NCBI RefSeq assembly: GCF_004569505.1
Contig: NZ_SPPK01000001.1
Coordinates: 868,001 to 932,000 of the forward strand
Direction: 5' to 3'
Source: Dysgonomonas mossii
GTDB lineage: Bacteria > Bacteroidota > Bacteroidia > Bacteroidales > Dysgonomonadaceae
Length of the DNA: 64,000 nucleotides
Within the stretch, counting starts at the first letter, position 1. Every line of letters begins with the position of its first letter. The translations under genes were made by a program, and so were the position numbers. Of this stretch, positions 55,411-64,000 are shown one piece after another. Under the pieces are notes generated by a model. The model was not told the origin of the DNA, did no database searches, and saw nothing but the letters and a program-made list of their open reading frames with translations.

Positions 55411-57354
55411 TCACCACCAGATTTGCTTTCCATCCCTATATAAGAATACCCGTTCATCCCAACCTCTTGTATGATTCTTTAGCCACAAAAGGGCACTAAT
55501 CGGGGCACTCTTGTAAATAATATATTTATCCTCAGCCGTTTGTCTCCCAAGGGATTCCCATCCTTCAGATGTCCAATACATCAATTCATACTCATCTCCA
55601 GAACGAACATTATTATCGTCACTACGATAAACACACCTTATACGATCAATTTTTACAGACTTACCAAAATCCATCCCTATCCATGCACCATTTGGAGCTT
55701 GGGTTTCAAAATGTGTAAGCCAGTTATTATCAAATGCATTTTTTCCTTCTTTCCCTGTAACACCTAAAGAGCCTATTATTTTACCGATAAATCTTTCTGT
55801 TTTCCCATCTTGATAAAATTGCAATTCTGCAATGTTACAATATGAACTATCTGCCCCAACAAACCGCCAGTATCTATACAATTTATTTGCGTCGATTCTT
55901 ATCAAATCAGGGTAGTTTATATCCTCAATCGTATAAAATGTTTTAAGACTTGAAAAATCGGGAGTATTAGAGGCTTGTATCTTGCCGCCCAAAATACGAT
56001 GTTCCATATTCACTACATTTTCTTTTTTATGATATTTACGGGTTAGTATTACATCCTGAAAAAGAGTATTATCTGCGATACAAAATTCTATATCTCCATT
56101 CTTATGAAGAATAAAAGGATGGCTAATAGGCATTAATTTATTACCATCGAAGCCTAATACTATATAGAGAATATTCCTACCCATGTTTTTAAACTCCACA
56201 CTTTTTCCCTTTACAATACCAATATCGATGATATTCCAATCTGTGTCTTTCCCATTGAACACAGCAATATATGCGTATTTATCTTTTATATCATTTCTAA
56301 TAATTGGTATATCAATATCACTTGTTACAAAATAGCGATCGGTTACGTCCTTCCGAAAAACGTTTAAATAATAAGGATATAATGTTTCTTTATTATATTC
56401 TTCAATTTGCCGATTTATAGCATATGTCTGTCGGAATATCTTAGGTATTCTTTCGTGAGGAAAAAACACTTTTCCAGGATCAGTTGTTACATCCCACTCT
56501 GCGGGTAAGAGTTCTCCCTTATCATTTAGGAGTGTGTACCAATCATGCCCTGCGCGGTATCTGCCCCATTGTGGAGTTCCATCAATAACAACGGGAATCC
56601 CCATACTTCTCATTGTTGCAACAGCAAGATTAACGTAATCAGTACATTTTCCAAAAGTCATTTTTGATAAAAGTTCTGTACTGAAAAATGGATGCCAATT
56701 ATAAGCATACAAACCCAGAGGTTTGATCTTTCTTTCTATATCTCTCCGTACAATTTTTGCGGCATTGAAAGGAGAGTCGTACTCCACGTCATTGTATAAC
56801 ATCAAAGAAAGCGTATCTCCGAATTTTACGGACAAACTATCCCTCCAGTTTTCCAGTTGCTGCGGTTCGAAGCATTTATAGGGTAAGATATACTCGCAAA
56901 ATTCTTCAAAATTAAGATGTGCGGCCCATGGTTTAGTCTTCCACAAATTAAAAGCATCTTCAATACTTTTAATTAAGAAATCCGATGTTATTATCTTAGC
57001 ATCTTCGACTAATTCATTCTGAAGATCTCCATTTAGCTTAGTAAGGATTAGAACACTATCCCTCTGTTTTATTGGCTCCATTTCGGATAACAGAATACTT
57101 TCAACATCCTTATAGTAATTTTCAGATTTGTTTCCCACATGAGATTTATGGCCTGGCATATTTTCTATTAGAAAAATGGCAGCCTTGAGCTTTAATGAAT
57201 CAGCTTTGTTATTAGAATAATAGGCAATAACTTTTTCCAGTTCAATCCGGTTTATGCCCGCTAAGGACAATGTATATTCAATATGTGACGAATCTTTATT
57301 ACAAGAAAGGAGAAATAAGAATCCTCCAATCATTACAAATAGGATATTTTTCAT
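55411..57354 (-). CDS. Transglutaminase-like lipoprotein with discoidin-type C-terminal domain
   Basis: The 647-aa lipoprotein (FLLSCNKDSS, Cys18) has a transglutaminase-like core: MTFGKCTDYVNLAVATMRSMGIP (catalytic Cys) and GHDWYTLLNDKGELLPAEWDVT (His and Asp). A beta-rich region follows. A C-terminal F5/8 type C-like domain ends the chain: YWRFVGADSSYCNIAELQFYQDG, NAFDNNWLTHFETQAPNGAWIGMDFG and VKIDRIRCVYRSDDNNVRSGDEYEL. It probably binds and acts on peptides or glycans at the cell surface. Its stop lies near the integrase remnant, whose 3' end may have been lost by the rearrangement joining the two. Confidence 0.8.
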   Translation of the reverse strand: MKNILFVMIGGFLFLLSCNKDSSHIEYTLSLAGINRIELEKVIAYYSNNKADSLKLKAAIFLIENMPGHKSHVGNKSENYYKDVESILLSEMEPIKQRDSVLILTKLNGDLQNELVEDAKIITSDFLIKSIEDAFNLWKTKPWAAHLNFEEFCEYILPYKCFEPQQLENWRDSLSVKFGDTLSLMLYNDVEYDSPFNAAKIVRRDIERKIKPLGLYAYNWHPFFSTELLSKMTFGKCTDYVNLAVATMRSMGIPVVIDGTPQWGRYRAGHDWYTLLNDKGELLPAEWDVTTDPGKVFFPHERIPKIFRQTYAINRQIEEYNKETLYPYYLNVFRKDVTDRYFVTSDIDIPIIRNDIKDKYAYIAVFNGKDTDWNIIDIGIVKGKSVEFKNMGRNILYIVLGFDGNKLMPISHPFILHKNGDIEFCIADNTLFQDVILTRKYHKKENVVNMEHRILGGKIQASNTPDFSSLKTFYTIEDINYPDLIRIDANKLYRYWRFVGADSSYCNIAELQFYQDGKTERFIGKIIGSLGVTGKEGKNAFDNNWLTHFETQAPNGAWIGMDFGKSVKIDRIRCVYRSDDNNVRSGDEYELMYWTSEGWESLGRQTAEDKYIIYKSAPISALLWLKNHTRGWDERVFLYRDGKQIWW

Positions 57355-57437
57355 AAACTATATTTTTAACCGTTTAACAAATAAAGAGATGAAATTTTAG
57401 GTTTGTTGTATCGATACATGAATATAAATAGCTTTTC

Positions 57438-59930
57438 CTATTTAGTTTGATTTTCAATTTGATCTTCATCATTATTCTTGCTAGCTTTTAGAATATCATC
57501 ATTAATAATCGTTTTTTGTACTTTCTTTATTTTTGTTTTCATTTCTCCAAAACGGAAAGAGACAGATATACCAAATTGACGAACCTTGTATATATTTTTT
57601 GATTCTGAATAGAAGTCGTTAGTATTGATTGAATTGCGAAACTTCTTATTCTTTTCCAGTGGATTCTGGGCGTAAGCGCGAATTTGTAAACGGTTTTTTA
57701 ATATTACTTTTGTAACAGACATACTATGGAAAAAATAGGAAGAGCCCTTTCCCTGTAGACTAATTTGTCGACTGGAATATCCACCATTTATATATGCTCT
57801 GAAATTGTAAGGGAATGTATATTCCCCCCCAATAACGATATTACCAACGAATCCACTGTTTTTAATTCTTATAGCTGATTCAGAGTTAAAATCGGACTTT
57901 AGGTCGATATATCGACCGTCAACATTACTATACATGGTGATTTTCTTATTGGGAGCCCAATTTACATAGGCTGATAATGCTAAATCCTTCTTTTTCCCAA
58001 TATTTTCAAATGTAGTTTTTGATATACCGTTTTCCCTTGTCGTTATTTCAACAATTCCATTATTTTCTACATCATAAGATAAGTTAGTTATAAAATTGAC
58101 AGATTGAGTGAAAAAACTATAATTGATATTAAGTTTGTGGTTCTGTACTGCATCCAATTCAGAATTACCTATTCTGATATTATTGGGATTGGATGTATCT
58201 TCATATGGATTTAATTGATAGATACCCGGGCGTTGGACGCGCATATTATATCCCAAGCGAATATTTTGAGTTGGTTTTATTTGATAAGCGATGGTGGCTG
58301 AAGGCATTAAATTGGAATATTTGTTTTCAAAGTTTTTATTTTCTGCTTTAGGAAATTTAGCTTGTAACGATGTTCTTTCGTAGCGGAGCCCTGTTTTTAT
58401 CCCCCACTTCTTTAATTTAGCACTATAACCGGCATAGGCTGCCAAAATATTTTGTTCATATTTAAAATCATCATATAATCGTGGTTTATTCACCCACTCT
58501 TCATTATTATCTATAAAATCATATCCACTATTACTCTTGTTGGAGCGCATGATATATTTTACGCCGGTTTCTATGCTGTGTGCTTTCCCAAATGGAGTAA
58601 TAAAATCAGACTGGATTGTATGCTCTTTCATTTTTGCATCCGTAAATTGCTTATTTGTCTCTGCTGATTCTGGAAGAATGCCAATTACTGGAGTAATTAA
58701 ATTTTCCGATTTTCTATTATTCGGATTCGAACTAAATCTGTATGATACTGTCAATAATTGATTCTTTTTGTTGAATGATCGTTGATAATCAAGGTTGATG
58801 TCAGTTGCGCCATCCTTCTGTCTGGAATAATTATCAAGATCATATATATATTGAGTTGTATAATCTATACTTTGCATTTCTGTAGTTCTCATAAAATCGG
58901 ACTTTGCATTTCCTTTATATCGGTTTATGCCTAGAGAGAGGAGGCTAAGAGAATCAACCTCAATGCTGATCTCGCCATTCATAACCTGTCCGTTTCTATT
59001 TGTTTTGGAAGAACCATTTTGTTTTTGGTATCTGTTCAAACTATTATTATAATCCTCAGTGAAACTGTTAGTATTTCCTTTCGGTGTTTTATTTTGATTA
59101 TAATTATAGCCTCCGGTGAATCCTACTTTACCATATTTTAGCTGTAAGAATACTCCACTGCCAAATCCACCAAAATCATTTGCACGGCCATTTAATGTAG
59201 CTGTATAACCTGTTAATAAGCTATTTCTTTTCATTACCACATTGATAATTCCTGTAATCCCCTCCGAATCATATTTAACTCCGGGGTCAGCTATTACTTC
59301 GATTTCCTTTATTGAATTGGCAGGCATACTGCGCAGTACGTCTTTCGGATTGCTCATTATCATATTTGATGGCTTACCGTTAAGATATATTTTATAGTTT
59401 GAAGAACCTTTCATCTGAAGATTTTCATCTCCATCGAGTGAAAGCAGAGGTACTTTTCTAAGCATCTCCAGCACATTGCTTGTTTCAGATTCGGGATCAT
59501 CTTCCATATTATATATTATTTTATCTAAGTCGACTTTCACTAACTGTTTCCTCACAGATACTACAACTTCGGATAAATGCTTATCTTCATCCTGTAAATA
59601 TATAACACCCATATCCATAGTTTCAGCGCTTCTCGCCTGAATTGATTTAACCATAGTTTTTTTGCCAATAAAATCTACTGTAATAAAATAATCACGTTTT
59701 TGATTTAGATTAAATGTGTAGTCTCCATTTTCATCTGTAACAAATATTTGTAACACCTTATCAGGATTTACCTTATTTTTTATTTTGATTGTCGCATATG
59801 GAATAACTTCATTTGTTACTGAATCCTTAATTTGCCCTTTTACAATAAAATTAGAACTCAGATCAATCTGGCTTGAGGCTGAAATAAAAGAAAATATTAA
59901 AAAAGTAATTAACAGGATACATGCTTTCAT
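57438..59930 (-). CDS. TonB-dependent-receptor-like outer-membrane barrel protein
   Basis: The 830-aa product has a signal peptide (SFISASSQID) and a carboxypeptidase-regulatory-like domain (VKGQIKDSVTNEVIPYATI, about 30-110). A plug-like region follows (VLEMLRKVPLLSLDGDENLQMKG and KEIEVIADPGVKYDSEGITGIINVVMK), then a large barrel with many aromatic strands. This is the outer-membrane beta-barrel family (OMP_b-brl_3), related to TonB receptors. No N-terminal TonB box is certain. It is encoded in line with the signal peptidase and lipoprotein genes. Confidence 0.83.
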   Translation of the reverse strand: MKACILLITFLIFSFISASSQIDLSSNFIVKGQIKDSVTNEVIPYATIKIKNKVNPDKVLQIFVTDENGDYTFNLNQKRDYFITVDFIGKKTMVKSIQARSAETMDMGVIYLQDEDKHLSEVVVSVRKQLVKVDLDKIIYNMEDDPESETSNVLEMLRKVPLLSLDGDENLQMKGSSNYKIYLNGKPSNMIMSNPKDVLRSMPANSIKEIEVIADPGVKYDSEGITGIINVVMKRNSLLTGYTATLNGRANDFGGFGSGVFLQLKYGKVGFTGGYNYNQNKTPKGNTNSFTEDYNNSLNRYQKQNGSSKTNRNGQVMNGEISIEVDSLSLLSLGINRYKGNAKSDFMRTTEMQSIDYTTQYIYDLDNYSRQKDGATDINLDYQRSFNKKNQLLTVSYRFSSNPNNRKSENLITPVIGILPESAETNKQFTDAKMKEHTIQSDFITPFGKAHSIETGVKYIMRSNKSNSGYDFIDNNEEWVNKPRLYDDFKYEQNILAAYAGYSAKLKKWGIKTGLRYERTSLQAKFPKAENKNFENKYSNLMPSATIAYQIKPTQNIRLGYNMRVQRPGIYQLNPYEDTSNPNNIRIGNSELDAVQNHKLNINYSFFTQSVNFITNLSYDVENNGIVEITTRENGISKTTFENIGKKKDLALSAYVNWAPNKKITMYSNVDGRYIDLKSDFNSESAIRIKNSGFVGNIVIGGEYTFPYNFRAYINGGYSSRQISLQGKGSSYFFHSMSVTKVILKNRLQIRAYAQNPLEKNKKFRNSINTNDFYSESKNIYKVRQFGISVSFRFGEMKTKIKKVQKTIINDDILKASKNNDEDQIENQTK

Positions 59931-59998
59931 TATATATTATATATTTTTTAAAGTTAATAGTTTTATATATAGCTCGTTAACTGGTGTTAAACTGAAGG

Positions 59999-60877
59999 TT
60001 ACTCCAGAGCCTTTAAAAATCTTTCTTCTCGATATTTATTGGTAATCGGATCTGTTGATCTTAATATATGTGTTGCGACTCCTACAATAGCTTTTTCAGG
60101 TAGTAACCCCCAGTATCTGGAGTCGTACGAATTAAATACATTATCGCCTCCAACAAAATAGTAGTCATGTCTAAAACAATAGCTTCCAATTTCAGATGAA
60201 TCCAAATACACTTTATTTCCTTTTAGGGTTATATATCTACCTGTTTCATAGTTTATTATTGATTTGTAGAACTCTATATTCTTATGATCCAATTTGATAG
60301 TGCATTCTTTTTTAGGGACATACAATGGTCCCAAATTGTATATTGACCAATCACAAGAAAATGAGTCATAAGGAAACGTTTCAATATCACGACAGAAATT
60401 AAGTAGGTCTTTTCTGGATATTGTGGATAACAAATATTGATTAAAGTAATTTCCATAAATAGTACTTGTTCCATTTATCTTATAAAAACTATTATCAATA
60501 CAAACGGTATCTCCAGGTAACCCGATACATCTTTTCACATAGAAATTATTATAATCTATATCGATTCGAGCATTTCCTTTTCTGAAGGGGAAATTAAACA
60601 CAATAATATCATTCCTTTTTATAGAACCTATTCCTCTTATCCTCTTTGCATCTTTTTTATCACCCGTTCCAAAAAGGAATCTGGGACCGTGGATGAATTT
60701 GTTAACAAGTAATTGATCCCCATCTATAAGAGTCGGATACATTGATTCTGTATGTATTGAATAAGTCGAAAAAATAAACAGCCTGATAAATAGCATAATA
60801 AAAAACACCATTACAATAACTTTAATAATGAAAGCTATTTTCTTACCGTATCTTTTATTTAGCTTACTCTTTGTCAT
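59999..60877 (-). CDS. lepB: Signal peptidase I
   Basis: The 292-aa product has one N-terminal membrane helix. SIHTESMYPTLIDGDQLLV holds the catalytic Ser, NNFYVKRCIGLPGDTV the catalytic Lys, and GDNVFNSYDSRYWGLLP is box E of the family. The usual chromosomal LepB of Bacteroidales is longer, so this may be a second, dedicated enzyme. The start overlaps the end of the CxxC lipoprotein gene by 14 bp, which shows co-translation. Confidence 0.9.
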   Translation of the reverse strand: MTKSKLNKRYGKKIAFIIKVIVMVFFIMLFIRLFIFSTYSIHTESMYPTLIDGDQLLVNKFIHGPRFLFGTGDKKDAKRIRGIGSIKRNDIIVFNFPFRKGNARIDIDYNNFYVKRCIGLPGDTVCIDNSFYKINGTSTIYGNYFNQYLLSTISRKDLLNFCRDIETFPYDSFSCDWSIYNLGPLYVPKKECTIKLDHKNIEFYKSIINYETGRYITLKGNKVYLDSSEIGSYCFRHDYYFVGGDNVFNSYDSRYWGLLPEKAIVGVATHILRSTDPITNKYREERFLKALE

Positions 60878-61403
60878 TATTAATAATTTCTTTATATATT
60901 TCCCATCGATGAGGATCTATAACCGGATTGCCTATCGATAGTATTTTATTTTCTCGATTTAGCAAAAAACATTGAAATTCAGGATTGTCAGGCAAAATAT
61001 TTACTTTGTTAAATACCATTGCCTTATCAATAAAAACAGTCTGATCGAATTCTTCTGCTCTTAATAGATAATATAGTTCTTTTTCATCCTGAAGCTGAAA
61101 ATAAAATATGAAATCAAGCTTTCCTCTAAATGATGATTCTGATTCGGTCATATACTTTTTCCATGCTTCAAGATTAAGTTTACAGCCGGTACAGCCGGTA
61201 GAATCTGTAAATATCACGAGTTTATAAGGGAACGTAAATTTATTGTAAGTGCTATCGCTTTTAACAGAGTAAGGTGAAGAACCTTCCGGAAATATAATAG
61301 TTTTTCCTACCCATTCCTTTTCAATGCTCTTTTGATCGAGTCTGTTACTACATGATATCAGAAGACATGATATTAAAATAATATATATTGATTTTTCATC
61401 CAT
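60864..61403 (-). CDS. Lipoprotein with thioredoxin-like CxxC motif
   Basis: The 179-aa lipoprotein (LLISCSNRL, Cys19) contains YKLVIFTDSTGCTGCKLNLEAW with Cys71 and Cys74 after a beta strand, as in thioredoxin-like folds. A later FQCFLLNRENKILSIGNPV looks like the cis-Pro side of the fold, though the Pro is displaced. It could be a thiol reductase or redox sensor at the membrane. The stop overlaps lepB. Confidence 0.65.
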   Translation of the reverse strand: MDEKSIYIILISCLLISCSNRLDQKSIEKEWVGKTIIFPEGSSPYSVKSDSTYNKFTFPYKLVIFTDSTGCTGCKLNLEAWKKYMTESESSFRGKLDFIFYFQLQDEKELYYLLRAEEFDQTVFIDKAMVFNKVNILPDNPEFQCFLLNRENKILSIGNPVIDPHRWEIYKEIINNDKE

Positions 61404-61456
61404 ATTCTGCTTATTAGCTTAAAATAGTTCGTTAATATTGATATTTATTTTGTCCT

Positions 61457-63775
61457 CTATTCGTTTTGTCCATACCTGATAACATTAAACTCTCCCTGAG
61501 AAACACCCAACAAACCATTGTCCCCGATGCCTTCTATCCGCCCAACAAATCCGGTATTTAGATCGGAGGTATAAAATTCAAGTGTCACCTCTCCTTTCTC
61601 GTCGGTTATAACGGAAGGATTCCACAATAATGTATTACGGGTGTCGGGTAATGAGGAGAGCATTTCCATCTGGTCCGGCATATAAAATTCGCGCTCTCCG
61701 TAATATCCCTTTGCACGCCAAAGATTATTCATCCTTAGTAATTCTTCATCGCTATATTCCATACCGTTATATACGATTTGCTTAATAGATGCCACATCCC
61801 AAAAACCGGCACGAGCACTTGGAACATATTTTATCAATTCATAAGTTGCACCCTTGATCGGTAATGATCTTCTTTTGCATGGCCATGTTGATCCTTGGGG
61901 ATGATGTGTGTATCCGTCCAAATAATCATTGAGGTAAGGGGGAGTATTCCGACAGTTACAAACCCATGGACCCAGATTTATCTGTGCTAGACTGTCCAGA
62001 TGCCCCATGTGTTTGTCTCTTAGAGGCTTGTGTGACTTTGCAGAGATTGTCACTTCTTTCAGTAATACCCCACCAAACTGATTAATAAGGGGTTCTCTGT
62101 TAATCGGGTCATGTTTTACGCGACTGGTATCAATAAAAGGATAGTATCTTTGCTTATGGCTACGGATCGAATTTATATTTTTAAACGGATCTTCAATAAT
62201 TAGTTTCGGACCGTTATCTTTACCGACTAATGGCTTTACATACAGGTAGCCACCACGAAGCTCGTACAGGATTTCAGGGTCGATAGAAAAATGACCGAGT
62301 GTGTCTGCCCAGATAAACCCGGATCGTTCTTTGGCATCAAAAACCTGAATCATTTGCTCGGTATTCCTCATCTTTTTATTCTTGATGGTCTGTACTCCAT
62401 TGACTTCATCACTTAATAAGGAATTACCAAGGTTAGCCTCTTTTTTGTATTTCCATGTATAACGGCGCCAGCCTTGAGTCATCAGCAATAAATCAAGAAC
62501 TTCTTTCCTGTCTATATTCTCTTTGTTGAAATAATAGTAAGGATTATGTATACTGCCTTGTATCTGCGATGAAAGTAGACAATGGGTTTGTATGTTAACA
62601 GGGTAAGAGTGATCGGAATAAGCCTTATCGAAGATACTGACTCCCAGATGAGCTTTGACCGGATTGCCATTCTCATCCGTTATTTTCAGTTTTAAAAGAG
62701 CCTTGTTCTTGACCATGTAAACCTTCTTGTCGAAGCTAGTGGATATATTTAATTCTTTATCCGAGTGAATGAACACAAGCCTTTCGGCTACAGGATTTTC
62801 ACGGTCATCAAATAGCGTGAATTCGGCTATTCCCTGAACAGGGAAATCAGTCTCCTTGACCGGGATCTTTATTCTCAGGCTATCCCTGATTAAAGCTTTT
62901 ACCAGGGAACAAGGAGTTCCTCCCATTTGCCCCAGTATATAAATATTTTGTTCGGGTAGGTCACAACTTTGGTATACCATAAATTCCAGAAACTCCTGAT
63001 TCTGACTTTGCAGATGCAATCCGAATCCCTGTGTTTGTATAGCCGGAAGAGGATATCTTTCTCCGTTGGGCAATTTGATCTGGTATGCTTTATCTGCAGA
63101 TGGCGTGAACGAGAGTTGTCCCATACCGTCATGTCGACTTTTGAAATCGGTGACCAGAGAATCGTTTTCGAACAGCTCTCCCGAAACATCAAGGGGATTG
63201 CCTTTTCCATCCGTTGCCTTGAAAGCCAGTACCGAGCGTACTCCCGAAACAAGATTTCCGCCTTCGGGGAAAAGCTCAAACCTCAAACTATCTGTAGATT
63301 TGATCTCTTGCCTTTTTCCAATATTCCCAATATTTTTTACCACCTGTATTTTGCGGATAGAGGAAAAGGCAGAGCTATCACTGTAAAAGCTGTTTTTTGT
63401 ATAAGCTTCCAGGGTATAAATGCCTTCCGGTAGCTTTTCATCCAGATAGATATGCCCGTCGGCAATGCCATTTACCAATGAGTATTTTTCCTGCCACACG
63501 ATACTATCCGACTCATTGCCGACTGCCTGTAAATACAGCGTTTTGCATCCGGTCGACAGGGTATGATCTCGTGCATCTAACTGATATGCTTTAAACCAAA
63601 GGTCTTCACCAGTCTCGTAAATATCCTTGCTAGTTTGCAGGTAAATCATTTCAGAAGGTGCATCCTTATATCCCTGAATCAATTGTGACGGTATAAAGTC
63701 AAAAGCAGTCTGACCCGAGAGTGGAAACACCCTGAAAATGAAAAAAAATACGAATATGAATAGGAATAGCCGCAT
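61457..63775 (-). CDS. MG2/alpha-2-macroglobulin-like surface protein
   Basis: The 772-aa product has a signal peptide (FPLSGQTAF) and MG-type beta domains. IYLQTSKDIYETGEDLWFKAYQLDA is the MG2-type segment and LPEGIYTLEAYTKNS follows. Further Ig-like repeats appear (LRFELFPEGGNLVSGVRSVLAFKA and VYMVKNKALLKLKITDENGNPVKAHLGVSIFD), and there is a unique C-terminal Cys-rich patch with CNC and HHP near 615-640. Such proteins are common in Bacteroidota next to TonB-type barrels, probably as periplasmic or surface partners. The mechanism is unknown. Confidence 0.75.
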   Translation of the reverse strand: MRLFLFIFVFFFIFRVFPLSGQTAFDFIPSQLIQGYKDAPSEMIYLQTSKDIYETGEDLWFKAYQLDARDHTLSTGCKTLYLQAVGNESDSIVWQEKYSLVNGIADGHIYLDEKLPEGIYTLEAYTKNSFYSDSSAFSSIRKIQVVKNIGNIGKRQEIKSTDSLRFELFPEGGNLVSGVRSVLAFKATDGKGNPLDVSGELFENDSLVTDFKSRHDGMGQLSFTPSADKAYQIKLPNGERYPLPAIQTQGFGLHLQSQNQEFLEFMVYQSCDLPEQNIYILGQMGGTPCSLVKALIRDSLRIKIPVKETDFPVQGIAEFTLFDDRENPVAERLVFIHSDKELNISTSFDKKVYMVKNKALLKLKITDENGNPVKAHLGVSIFDKAYSDHSYPVNIQTHCLLSSQIQGSIHNPYYYFNKENIDRKEVLDLLLMTQGWRRYTWKYKKEANLGNSLLSDEVNGVQTIKNKKMRNTEQMIQVFDAKERSGFIWADTLGHFSIDPEILYELRGGYLYVKPLVGKDNGPKLIIEDPFKNINSIRSHKQRYYPFIDTSRVKHDPINREPLINQFGGVLLKEVTISAKSHKPLRDKHMGHLDSLAQINLGPWVCNCRNTPPYLNDYLDGYTHHPQGSTWPCKRRSLPIKGATYELIKYVPSARAGFWDVASIKQIVYNGMEYSDEELLRMNNLWRAKGYYGEREFYMPDQMEMLSSLPDTRNTLLWNPSVITDEKGEVTLEFYTSDLNTGFVGRIEGIGDNGLLGVSQGEFNVIRYGQNE

Positions 63776-63812
63776 GATGGTATGAATATTTTAATGAATT
63801 AAATGAAATTTA

Positions 63813-64000
63813 TCATAGCTTTTTCTTCAGTTCGTGAAAAGCAGCGGTATTGGGCGACTGAAATGAATGACGAATGATATTTCCATTTTCTAGTTCTATG
63901 ATGCATGGGTAAATTGTATTTCCTGTCGGCATTTGATAAATTTTCTCTTTGTCAATGTAAACGTTCGAATAATCCGATAACTTTAACTCTATCTTTTGTT
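63813..64000 (-). CDS. Partial gene, C-terminal 61 residues
   Basis: The stop codon is at 63813-63815 and the gene continues past the right edge. The visible part reads LSDYSNVYIDKEKIYQMP, then NTIYPCIIELENGNIIRHSFQSP and ends HELKKKL. The P-C-I-I-E-L-E-N-G segment looks like the last strands of a thioredoxin-like fold, similar to the CxxC lipoprotein at 60864-61403, but this is weak. It runs in line with the MG2-like gene. Confidence 0.65.
   Translation of the reverse strand, partial: QKIELKLSDYSNVYIDKEKIYQMPTGNTIYPCIIELENGNIIRHSFQSPNTAAFHELKKKL

Noticed and set aside
1..64000. CRISPR arrays, insertion-sequence transposases, group II introns and rRNA genes
   Set aside because: No regularly spaced repeats, transposase or reverse-transcriptase motifs or rRNA-like sequence were found.

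Overview
This 64 kb window is Bacteroidales-type DNA (order-level call; Bacteroides, Parabacteroides and Dysgonomonas relatives all fit). It is AT-rich, lacks obvious Shine-Dalgarno sites, and carries a promoter of the Bacteroides TTTG-N19-TAnnTTTG type. It also has lipoproteins, a TonB-type outer-membrane barrel, a fimbrillin, and the tra/mob/RteC gene set of CTnDOT-like integrative conjugative elements (ICEs).

Region 1 (1-12.8 kb) is the conjugation core. A leftward operon encodes TraA (ParA-like), TraB, TraD, TraE, TraF, the TraG ATPase (VirB4-like), an embedded fimbrillin lipoprotein and the start of TraI. A rightward mob block holds MobA, the MobB relaxase and the MobC coupling protein. 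The 0.68 kb between the two directions is full of hairpins and probably contains oriT. A BACON-domain lipoprotein with a cholesterol-dependent-cytolysin-like core that lacks domain 4 sits inside the mob block.

Region 2 (12.8-28.3 kb) is ICE backbone with insertions. A four-gene leftward operon encodes an ABC three-component (ABC-3C) system plus a membrane protein that shares a Q/G-rich motif with the ABC-3C partner. Next are a DUF4099/DUF3945 protein, a DUF1896 protein and a 1792-aa methylase-helicase. These are followed by a putative PD-(D/E)XK nuclease gene, two excisionase-like HTH proteins, a RibD_C/DHFR-like enzyme and the excision regulator RteC.

Region 3 (28.5-41.5 kb) is envelope cargo. 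It holds a GNAT acetyltransferase, an RND efflux operon (adaptor, pump, TolC), a PrcB-like lipoprotein, a DUF2147 protein and a LytS/LytTR two-component pair. A PagL-like lipid A deacylase, an LpxL-like acyltransferase, a 35-aa membrane peptide and an outer-membrane barrel complete it.

Region 4 (41.5-55.3 kb) looks like a defence island. A rightward helicase with an unknown partner faces, across a strong bidirectional terminator, a leftward three-gene operon: a sacsin/HSP90-like ATPase fused to a DUF3883 nuclease-like domain, a DUF262+HNH protein and a second DUF262 protein. On its right are a tRNA-Ser-like 3' fragment, a terminator and a broken tyrosine integrase, which are signs of past site-specific integration.

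Region 5 (55.4-64 kb) holds leftward envelope genes: a transglutaminase/discoidin lipoprotein, a TonB-type barrel, a signal peptidase I, a CxxC lipoprotein, an MG2-like protein and a partial gene. This may be chromosome or another island. No rRNA, complete tRNA, CRISPR array or insertion-sequence transposase was seen.
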